From NCBI GenBank assembly GCA_024762375.1, contig JANTHQ010000105.1, positions 1 through 6,730 on the forward strand: 6,730 nt of DNA. The letters run 5' to 3'. This DNA is from Anaerolineaceae bacterium (GTDB lineage: Bacteria > Chloroflexota > Anaerolineae > 4572-78). Both the position numbers and the translations under genes were made by a program. A model generated the notes under the pieces. The model was not told where the DNA came from, did no database searches, and worked only from the letters and a program-made list of their open reading frames with translations. Shown piece by piece: positions 1 through 5,003 of this stretch. The stretch's first letter is position 1. The number at the start of each line of letters is the position of its first letter.

Positions 1-440
1 GGCAAACCCAAATCGCTGGCTTCTTTGGTGTGGTCGCCGGAGAGGATGCCCAACCCGCCGGAATAGATGGGCAGGCTTTCATGCAGGCCAAATTCAGCCG
101 AAAAATACGCGATGGTTTTTCCGGCCAAATGCGAAAACTTCTGCGAATACCATGTTTTGTCGAAAACCTGGTACGCATCGAAATCGGCCAGCACGGCGTG
201 GTATGCCCGCAAAAATTCGGCGTCTTTGGCAGCATCGTCCAGCGCCGATTGTCGTACTTCTCGCAGGAATTTCACGGGATTGTGATACACTTCCTCCCAT
301 AAATCGTCATCAATTTTTTGATACAGTGCACTCGCTTCGGGATGCCAACTCCACCACAAGTTGTAAGCCAGTTCCAGCAAGCGTTGAATGCGTTGCGGCA
401 ACGGGGTAAAACCTGCTGCCAGTTGAATGGTGGTATCCAT
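1..440 (-). CDS. Alpha-glucan (glycogen/starch) phosphorylase, N-terminal part only
   Basis: This is the first 146 codons of a gene that runs out of the window. The product should release glucose-1-phosphate from glycogen-type alpha-1,4-glucans in the cytoplasm, using pyridoxal phosphate bound in the missing C-terminal half. Residues 10-60 match the N-terminal domain (DUF3417) that precedes the catalytic part in bacterial/archaeal phosphorylases, with AYNLWWSWHPEA at 25-36. Residues 111-131 carry AYFSAEFGLHES followed by LPIYSGGLGIL, the glucan-phosphorylase hallmark, then SGDH at 134-137 and ASDLGL at 141-146. The ATG at 438-440 is preceded by GGAGG (445-449) with a 4-nt spacer, so the start is secure. 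Family members are usually about 700-860 residues, so most of the gene is missing. A plant/GlgP-type enzyme without DUF3417 is unlikely. Family assignment is firm; exact substrate is not visible. Confidence 0.88.
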   Translation of the reverse strand, partial: MDTTIQLAAGFTPLPQRIQRLLELAYNLWWSWHPEASALYQKIDDDLWEEVYHNPVKFLREVRQSALDDAAKDAEFLRAYHAVLADFDAYQVFDKTWYSQKFSHLAGKTIAYFSAEFGLHESLPIYSGGLGILSGDHTKEASDLGL

Positions 441-444
441 GAAA

Positions 445-449
445 CCTCC
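445..449 (-). promoter_or_regulatory. Ribosome binding site of the alpha-glucan phosphorylase
   Basis: A perfect GGAGG on the minus strand, four bases (TTTC) before the ATG at 440. The same GGAGG/GGAGA plus 4-nt geometry precedes nth and the secreted-protein gene, so this spacing appears normal for the organism. Confidence 0.8.
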
Positions 450-480
450 AATTGGTTCGGGATTAAAGTTGTTCTGGGGG

Positions 481-509
481 ATTTTAAAGCAAACATCCCG
501 ATTCAACAA
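481..509 (-). promoter_or_regulatory. Candidate sigma-70-type promoter for the alpha-glucan phosphorylase
   Basis: Read on the minus strand: TTGTTG (504-509) as -35, a 17-base spacer, then TAAAAT (481-486) as -10. The -10 matches consensus at 5 of 6 positions, the -35 only at 3 of 6. It would start transcription near 474 and give a leader of about 35 bases ending in GGAGG. The position is right, but the -35 is weak, so this is a tentative call. Confidence 0.35.
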
Positions 510-551
510 ACTCACCGGCATTGCAGAGTTACACGATAGGTTTTGTTGACG

Positions 552-663
552 GTCACTGATTTCTCACCCTGAGTAGCCCGCAGGGCGTATCGAAGGGTGG
601 AAATCGGTGACAAAAACGCCCTTCGATACGCGGCTCACGCTGTGAACCGCTACTCAGGATGCG
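552..663. repeat. Nested intergenic inverted-repeat element (CTGAGTAGC / GTATCGAAGGG type)
   Basis: Two overlapping foldings are visible. First, 552-569 pairs with 595-611: 17 pairs, one of them G-T, with one bulged base (564). Its loop contains the smaller stem GCCC/GGGC (576-579 with 583-586). Second, 565-599 is an imperfect inverted copy of 617-663; both contain CCTGAGTAGC and CGTATCGAAGGG motifs. The second arm has its own inner hairpin at 630-650, stem GCGG..CCGC. Five Ts follow the second arm on either strand (minus 616-612; plus 664-668), so it could end nth transcription, with nth stopping at 744. The motif pair resembles intergenic repeats I have seen in many bacterial genomes; whether it is mobile or merely structural is not visible. 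Confidence 0.65.
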
Positions 664-743
664 TTTTTCTCATCCCTCAAAATCATACACTGGAAATCTC
701 ACCCACTCGCATTCCCACTTTCATCTTTTCACTCGATTTGCGC

Positions 744-1406
744 TCATCGGCGGCGAGTGACTCCGATTTTGGGGCAAATGTTTGCCAGCGGACACTTACT
801 GCACCACGGCGAAGTGGGATGGCAGATAGTTTGCCCCAGTGTCACCAGCAGCGAATTGTATTCTATCCAGTATTTTTGCGGCAATTTTGCCCGCAGTGCC
901 ATCTCCGTTTCTTCCGGCGATTTTGTCTGCACGTACCCCCACCGGTTAGAGATGCGATGGACATGAATATCCACGCAGATGCCCGGCAGGCCAAAACCCA
1001 TCGTCAGCACCAAATTGGCGGTTTTGCGTCCCACACCCGGCAGCGACAGCAATTCTTCCAGCGTGCGCGGCACTGCCCCATCGAAATCATCGAGTAATTT
1101 TTGGCTGGCTTTTAAAATGCTGCGCGCTTTATTGCGATAAAATCCCACCGGATAGATGGCTTTCTCAATTTGTTCGGGCGACAGTTTCACCATCTCGGCG
1201 GGGGTTTCTGCCAGCGCAAACAGTTTTGGTGCGGCGATGGCGGTGGTGCTGTCTTTTGTTCGCAGGCTGAGCAGGGTGGCTATTAAAATTTTATACGGCG
1301 TTTGATGCTCGGCGCTCATCTGGTCAATCAGCGGTTGGGGCATTTTTGCCATATCTGTGCGCAAAATAGCCAGCGCGTCATCAATGGGAAATTCAGTTTC
1401 GGGCAT
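744..1406 (-). CDS. nth: Endonuclease III (DNA glycosylase/AP lyase)
   Basis: The product removes oxidised pyrimidines from DNA and nicks the abasic site by beta-elimination, in base-excision repair. The 220-residue protein has the helix-hairpin-helix LPGVGRKTANLVL at 122-134. K128 matches the catalytic lysine (K120 of E. coli) and D146 in VDIHVHR the catalytic aspartate (D138). C195, C202, C205 and C211 give exactly the C-x6-C-x2-C-x5-C [4Fe-4S] loop. Length fits E. coli Nth (211 residues). The ATG at 1406 is preferred over an in-frame GTG at 1430 because GGAGA (1411-1415) lies four bases before it and the GTG has no Shine-Dalgarno. It stands alone, divergent from the unknown gene at 1553. 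Residues 46-52 read LSLRTKD instead of the E. coli LSAQATD, a variant also found in other branches of the family. Confidence 0.97.
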   Translation of the reverse strand: MPETEFPIDDALAILRTDMAKMPQPLIDQMSAEHQTPYKILIATLLSLRTKDSTTAIAAPKLFALAETPAEMVKLSPEQIEKAIYPVGFYRNKARSILKASQKLLDDFDGAVPRTLEELLSLPGVGRKTANLVLTMGFGLPGICVDIHVHRISNRWGYVQTKSPEETEMALRAKLPQKYWIEYNSLLVTLGQTICHPTSPWCSKCPLANICPKIGVTRRR

Positions 1407-1410
1407 TTTT

Positions 1411-1415
1411 TCTCC
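1411..1415 (-). promoter_or_regulatory. Ribosome binding site deciding the nth start
   Basis: GGAGA on the minus strand with an AAAA spacer before the ATG at 1406. It lies downstream of the alternative GTG at 1430, which makes the shorter protein the better choice. Confidence 0.7.
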
Positions 1416-1453
1416 AATCGGTTTTTGCACAATTGAGCAATTAGTTTAAAGTA

Positions 1454-1524
1454 GTTATCAACATTCGGCTGTCAGCAATCAGCATTCAACCACCGGTTGC
1501 TGATAGCCAATGGCTGATGGCTGG
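1454..1524. repeat. Degenerate heptamer tandem array in the divergent spacer
   Basis: Seven-base units can be read without gaps from 1454: GTTATCA, ACATTCG, GCTGTCA, GCAATCA, GCATTCA. An 8-base interruption (ACCACCGG, 1489-1496) follows, then units of the opposite sense: TTGCTGA, TAGCCAA, TGGCTGA, TGGCTGG (1497-1524). Because the second half is roughly the reverse complement of the first, the block also reads as an imperfect inverted repeat of about 60 bases (1466-1527). It lies just upstream of the unknown gene at 1553 and within the promoter region of both divergent genes. Confidence 0.6.
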
Positions 1525-1540
1525 CCGCTAAAAACCAACA

Positions 1541-1545
1541 AAGGA
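1541..1545 (+). promoter_or_regulatory. Ribosome binding site of the 566-residue unknown protein
   Basis: AAGGA lies seven bases before the ATG at 1553. It supports this start, as no other in-frame start with a comparable site is seen upstream. Confidence 0.6.
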
Positions 1546-1552
1546 CAATTTT

Positions 1553-3253
1553 ATGGATCGCGCAATTCCCGTTTCTGGTAATGAAGATATTGACCTTTAT
1601 ATGCGAACATACTATTCGCTGCTGCGTTCCAGCGGCGAAGTGCAGGTGCGTTCGCTGGAAGAAACTCATTCCGGCATGAATGCCAGTTTGCATCAGGGCG
1701 CAAACAGCGATGCGATTGACATTTCGGCGTTTGTGTACAGTTCGCTGCGGCTGCCGGTGTGCCTGAAAGATATCCGGCTGGTGCTGCTGGGGCAATCCGC
1801 CGAGGTTTTTGCCCGGCGCGGGTACCCCAATATCGAATCGTGGTCGGTGGTGAAAGCGCGGGCGCGTCGCCGGAAAATGTTTTTCGATGGCGAAGAAACG
1901 CTGGGTGTGTTCATCAACAGCATTTCCGATATTGATGATTTGGTGCCGATGCTGACCACCTTCCAAATTGAATGGAACAAAATGCACGAGAAATTTACCC
2001 GTTACGGGCTGTTGCGCCGAGAGAACCTCACCCCCGCCGATTTTCGGGAAGCGCTGGAATTGTCTGAAACCGATTTTGCAAAATTGACGCAAATTTGGGG
2101 CGACAGCGTGATGGAAAATTTGCTACAGGTTGCCCGCGCCGAAAAACGGCTCGCGCTGCGAATGCTGGCCGGTTCGCGCAACGATTACCGTCGCGCCACC
2201 CAAAGTTGGTGGGAACAGGCTATGCAACACGGTGGTGTACCCGATGTTCACGACCGCCCCGTTTATTTCATTTCATCCAATATGCACGCCCTGCCGAACC
2301 TGCTGGGTGGATATGCTCACGCCATCGCCGGTTCGCTGCTCGATTTTCTGGAAACAGAAAACCCGGAAGGGCTGATGACGGAATATCAACAGCTGCAAGA
2401 AAAACCTCAACCCGGACAGAAGGAAAACCTGCTTTACTATCTATTGCGACAGTATTTGGCTACCCCAGATGGCGAGGTGCACGCCGCCCGAAAAGCCGCG
2501 CATGAGCTGGCACACGGCATCCACAGCGTCAACCAGCCGTTCAATTTGGATGTCGGTGTGCAGGTTGTGGAACTATCGCAACTCGACCCGGCACATTTCG
2601 ACCCGCGATTGCAATTGCCCGATGCTGATTTCTCGCAGTTGCGCCACAGCGATGCACTGATTGTGAACATCGATTACCCGCTGGGCATGGCGGCGTATGA
2701 AATTCTGGCACACGTTTCAGCGAATGTCGGCACAATGAAAGGGTTGTATCTTTTGGGCAAAGCCGCAACCCTCAACGGGCGTGTCGGCGATGTGATGATA
2801 CCCAATGTGGTGCACGATGAACATTCACGCAACACATATCTGTTCACCAACTGTTTCTGCGCCGGTGATGTCGCGCCGTATTTGGGTTTCGGCACGGTGT
2901 TGGATAACCAAAAAGCGGTCACGGTGCGCGGCACATTTCTGCAAAACAAACAGTTTATGCACCTGTTTTATCAAGAAGGTTATACCGACATCGAAATGGA
3001 AGCAGGGCCATATCTCAGTGCCATGTATGAAAATATATCGCCGAAACGCTATCCGGTGAATGAAATTGTGAAAGTGTATGCCGAACAACCGTATGACATC
3101 GGCGTGCTGCACTACGCTTCGGATACGCCGTACAGCAAGCGGCAATCGCTGCTGTCGAAAAGCCTGCTCTATTTTGGGATGGACTCATCATACGCCACCG
3201 CAGTGGCCATTCTGCGGCGAATTTTTGCGGTTGAACTGGGGCTCACCAACTGA
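1553..3253 (+). CDS. Conserved-looking protein of unknown function with a nucleoside-phosphorylase-like C-terminal region
   Basis: I cannot name this 566-residue protein. It resembles, from memory, uncharacterised Chloroflexota/Bacteroidota proteins grouped under a Pfam DUF (possibly DUF6909; not certain). No signal peptide or membrane segment is visible, so it is probably cytoplasmic. Residues 1-150 include the conserved-looking blocks VRSLEETHSGM (32-42) and FQIEWNKMHEKF (137-148); 160-225 is helical and charged. From about 367 the order of motifs recalls nucleoside phosphorylases/AMP nucleosidases (NP-I fold): a strand and turn DALIVNIDYPLGMA (367-380), then GKAATLNGRVGDVMIP (402-417), then DIEMEAGPY (479-487), where the family has a ribose-contacting Met-Glu, then YASDTP (521-526), where the family has a catalytic Asp. 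An HELAH sequence occurs at 317-321. The gene is single, divergent from nth, and overlaps the exporter by 11 bp. The ORF is certain; the fold is an inference from motifs. Confidence 0.88.
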   Translation: MDRAIPVSGNEDIDLYMRTYYSLLRSSGEVQVRSLEETHSGMNASLHQGANSDAIDISAFVYSSLRLPVCLKDIRLVLLGQSAEVFARRGYPNIESWSVVKARARRRKMFFDGEETLGVFINSISDIDDLVPMLTTFQIEWNKMHEKFTRYGLLRRENLTPADFREALELSETDFAKLTQIWGDSVMENLLQVARAEKRLALRMLAGSRNDYRRATQSWWEQAMQHGGVPDVHDRPVYFISSNMHALPNLLGGYAHAIAGSLLDFLETENPEGLMTEYQQLQEKPQPGQKENLLYYLLRQYLATPDGEVHAARKAAHELAHGIHSVNQPFNLDVGVQVVELSQLDPAHFDPRLQLPDADFSQLRHSDALIVNIDYPLGMAAYEILAHVSANVGTMKGLYLLGKAATLNGRVGDVMIPNVVHDEHSRNTYLFTNCFCAGDVAPYLGFGTVLDNQKAVTVRGTFLQNKQFMHLFYQEGYTDIEMEAGPYLSAMYENISPKRYPVNEIVKVYAEQPYDIGVLHYASDTPYSKRQSLLSKSLLYFGMDSSYATAVAILRRIFAVELGLTN

Positions 3254-3875
3254 CAACTCCCAGCCAAAGTTGATACACACCGAAAACTGCCAGCGCCACC
3301 GCCGACACCATTCCCAACCGGCGGGTCAGTACCGCGCCGAGATTCCGTGCGGTGGCGAAAATCACAATCAAAACCGCTGTCAGGGCGATGAACGCGCCGT
3401 AAAATCCCCCAACGAAACTTCCTCCCAGCGCCGGCGATTGTCGCCAGCCGTCCAAAAAAATCGGCCCGGCAATAATACTCCAAAACAAATACGGGTTTGG
3501 ATTGAGCAGATTCATCAACGCCGCTTTCAACAGGCTTTGCCCGCGCGGGGGCGGCGTTTCCAACTGATGCAATACCGTTTCCGCCCGCGCCGATTTCCAC
3601 GCATCCCATGCCAAAAACAGGATAAACCCGCCGCCGACAATTCGCAGCACAGTCAAAAAGCGGTCGGGGGCTTGAGTGAGCACCAGCAGAATCAGGGGCA
3701 CAACCAAAATGTCACTGAGCAACGGCGATAGCGCCGCCGGCAAGGTGTGTTTCCAGCCGTTTTTCAGAGATTCCGCCAGCAAAAACGTTTGCAACGGCCC
3801 TGGACTGACCCCCGCATAAAATCCCAGTGAGATGCCGGTGAGCAGATAGTTTAAGGTTTCAAGTTTCAAGTCCAA
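3243..3875 (-). CDS. LysE/RhtB-family amino-acid exporter
   Basis: The product should be an inner-membrane exporter of amino acids or related small molecules; the substrate cannot be read from the sequence. Counted from a TTG at 3875 it has 210 residues, normal for the family. Six hydrophobic segments lie near 10-30, 46-67, 76-92, 118-138, 152-173 and 188-208. Family signatures are GFYAGVSPGP at 18-27 in the first segment and NLLNPNPYLFW at 122-132, matching the NPK-type motif of LysE proteins. The start is unresolved. No ATG or GTG lies in frame between the TGA at 3894-3896 and the first membrane segment; only TTG codons at 3875 and 3869 are available, both inside the heptamer array. A good GGGGGAGG (3939-3946) lies upstream of the array, too far away to serve them. 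The 3' end overlaps the unknown gene by 11 bp. Confidence 0.9.
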   Translation of the reverse strand: MDLKLETLNYLLTGISLGFYAGVSPGPLQTFLLAESLKNGWKHTLPAALSPLLSDILVVPLILLVLTQAPDRFLTVLRIVGGGFILFLAWDAWKSARAETVLHQLETPPPRGQSLLKAALMNLLNPNPYLFWSIIAGPIFLDGWRQSPALGGSFVGGFYGAFIALTAVLIVIFATARNLGAVLTRRLGMVSAVALAVFGVYQLWLGVVSW

Positions 3876-3937
3876 AGTTTCAAGTCCAAAGTTTCAAGGT
3901 GGCAAGGTAGCAGAGTTGCAGAGTTGCAGGGTGGCAA
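3856..3937. repeat. Compound tandem array: six heptamers then five octamers
   Basis: Six uninterrupted 7-base units run from 3856 to 3897: GTTTCAA, GTTTCAA, GTCCAAA, GTTTCAA, GTCCAAA, GTTTCAA. They pass directly into five 8-base units from 3898 to 3937: GGTGGCAA, GGTAGCAG, AGTTGCAG, AGTTGCAG, GGTGGCAA. The first and last octamers are identical. The block covers the 5' end of the exporter ORF and the region just upstream. Neither unit length is a multiple of three, so a change in copy number would shift any reading frame through it. Confidence 0.85.
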
Positions 3938-3938
3938 A

Positions 3939-3946
3939 CCTCCCCC
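3939..3946 (-). promoter_or_regulatory. Stranded Shine-Dalgarno-like site upstream of the exporter
   Basis: GGGGGAGG on the minus strand followed by TTT, the same layout as GGAGG-TTTC-ATG of the phosphorylase. Here the octamer array begins where an ATG would be expected. The nearest usable in-frame start of the exporter (TTG 3875) is more than 60 bases further on. It may be the original ribosome binding site of the exporter, or chance. Confidence 0.4.
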
Positions 3947-3992
3947 GCACACCTGCTCACATGCACACATCACACATTCGCCAAATTGCCGA

Positions 3993-4021
3993 TTGTCGGC
4001 ACCATTTCTTTCGGGTATACT
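3993..4021 (+). promoter_or_regulatory. Sigma-70-type promoter of the metallophosphoesterase gene
   Basis: TTGTCG (3993-3998) as -35 and TATACT (4016-4021) as -10 are separated by exactly 17 bases; they match consensus at 4 of 6 and 5 of 6 positions. Transcription would begin near 4028, giving a leader of about 28 bases. The -35 is embedded in a perfect 5-bp inverted repeat, GCCGA-TTG-TCGGC (3988-4000), a possible operator. The promoter position rules out the upstream in-frame ATG at 3924 as the gene's start. Confidence 0.6.
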
Positions 4022-4040
4022 GACGATGAGTTTACCGCCG

Positions 4041-4046
4041 AAAGGA
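4041..4046 (+). promoter_or_regulatory. Ribosome binding site deciding the metallophosphoesterase start
   Basis: AAAGGA ends nine bases before the ATG at 4056. Together with the promoter at 3993-4021 it fixes the start at 4056. Confidence 0.6.
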
Positions 4047-4055
4047 AATCCCCGT

Positions 4056-5003
4056 ATGAAAATTGCTCTCTTCGCCGATGTTCATGGCAATAAAGCCGCG
4101 TTGGATGCCGTGCTGGACGATATTGACCGCCACCACCCGGATGCCATCGTTTGCGCGGGCGATGCTGTCAACCCCTTTCCCGGCTCGGAAGCGGTGTGGC
4201 GCACCCTGCGCGCACGAAATATCCCCACGGTGCGCGGGAATCATGAAGACTATATGTTAGCATACTACCAACCCGACCGCAACCCCGACATCCGGCAACT
4301 CATTCAGTTTATGCCCATCCGCTTTGCCGCGCGGCAACTTTCTACCCAAACCATCACCGAAATTGACGCCTTGCCGCTGACGCATACCGTGCCGGGGCCA
4401 CACGGCGACGATGTGCTGGTGTGTCACGCCTCGCCGTTGAGTGCAGACCGAAGTTTTTCCGCCGGCATTGATGCCGATATGGCGACGGCGCTGGCACGCA
4501 TCCCCACCAAAACAATTGCCGGGGGACATGTGCACATGCAATGGCAGATGCGCTGGCGCGACAAATTTTTGGTGCTCACCGGCAGCGTCGGGCTACCTTT
4601 CGGCGAAACGACCGCCGCACAATATCTGATGCTCACCCACCGAAACGGGCGCTGGCATGCCCGCCATCGCATCGTGCCATACAATCTCGCCGAAACCGTG
4701 CGCGCCATCACCGACAGCCGTTTTTTGGTAGAGGGCGGCCCCATCGCGTGGCTCATGCTCGACGAATTGCTGACCGCGGAATTGCGAATGGTGCCGTTTT
4801 TGCGAAAATTCTGTCCCACGCCACGCCCCGAAACACTATCCGAATGGCAAAACTGGGTACGCCGCTATTTGGAAGCCATCGGGCGGTGGGATGCGCTTCA
4901 ACCGTACATCCGCGAGGCGTATCTCGAAACCCGAGACGCCCTCACCGCATCACCAGCGGCAGAAAAACTTTATTCGCCCCGCCCCACTGACTGCCCGCGC
5001 TGA
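4056..5003 (+). CDS. Calcineurin-like metallophosphoesterase (YfcE/MJ0936-like)
   Basis: A 315-residue cytoplasmic phosphoesterase that should bind two metal ions and hydrolyse phosphomonoesters or phosphodiesters; the natural substrate is unknown. All blocks of the fold are intact and in order: D8-V-H10 in FADVHGN, GD at 35-36, GNHE at 61-64, CHASP with H124, and GGHVH with H158 and H160. After the catalytic domain, which ends near residue 210, about 100 residues rich in Trp, Arg and Leu form a C-terminal extension without a motif I recognise. The start at 4056 gives MKIALFADVH, the usual N-terminus with the first metal-binding motif at residues 8-10. An in-frame ATG at 3924 would add 44 residues encoded across the octamer array and the promoter, and is rejected. 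The last 20 residues (296-315) are encoded in the 62-bp overlap with the opposite-strand secreted protein and may be unconserved. Confidence 0.95.
   Translation: MKIALFADVHGNKAALDAVLDDIDRHHPDAIVCAGDAVNPFPGSEAVWRTLRARNIPTVRGNHEDYMLAYYQPDRNPDIRQLIQFMPIRFAARQLSTQTITEIDALPLTHTVPGPHGDDVLVCHASPLSADRSFSAGIDADMATALARIPTKTIAGGHVHMQWQMRWRDKFLVLTGSVGLPFGETTAAQYLMLTHRNGRWHARHRIVPYNLAETVRAITDSRFLVEGGPIAWLMLDELLTAELRMVPFLRKFCPTPRPETLSEWQNWVRRYLEAIGRWDALQPYIREAYLETRDALTASPAAEKLYSPRPTDCPR

Larger units (their letters stand above)
441..743. other. Spacer between nth and the phosphorylase gene
   Basis: This 303-base stretch lies downstream of nth and upstream of the phosphorylase, both minus-strand. It holds the candidate promoter at 481-509 and the inverted-repeat element at 552-663. 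From about 670 to 743 I see only a 7-bp inverted repeat (TCACTCG at 729-735 with CGAGTGA at 754-760, running into the nth C-terminus) without a T-run, and no coding sequence. Confidence 0.6.

Noticed and set aside
729..760. TCACTCG/CGAGTGA inverted repeat at the nth 3' end as a terminator
   Set aside because: The stem is only 7 bp with an 18-base loop, overlaps the nth C-terminal codons, and is followed on the minus strand by A-rich sequence, not a T-run.
597..1097. 166-codon plus-strand open frame opposite nth
   Set aside because: Its first part is translated inverted repeat and the rest is antisense to conserved nth catalytic regions, with no recognisable domain.
1407..1430. Longer nth protein starting at GTG 1430
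   Set aside because: No Shine-Dalgarno precedes the GTG, and the GGAGA of the ATG start would be inside the coding sequence.
1472..2092. 206-codon minus-strand open frame opposite the start of the unknown gene
   Set aside because: It is a shadow of the 1553-3253 gene, starts without a ribosome binding site and runs into the heptamer array. No motif is recognisable.
3856..3937. CRISPR array
   Set aside because: The units are 7 and 8 bases long and contiguous, with no spacers and no neighbouring cas genes.
3924..4055. 44-residue N-terminal extension of the metallophosphoesterase from an ATG at 3924
   Set aside because: It would be translated from the octamer array and across the promoter at 3993-4021. 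The ATG at 4056 has its own AAAGGA and begins directly with the family's usual N-terminus.
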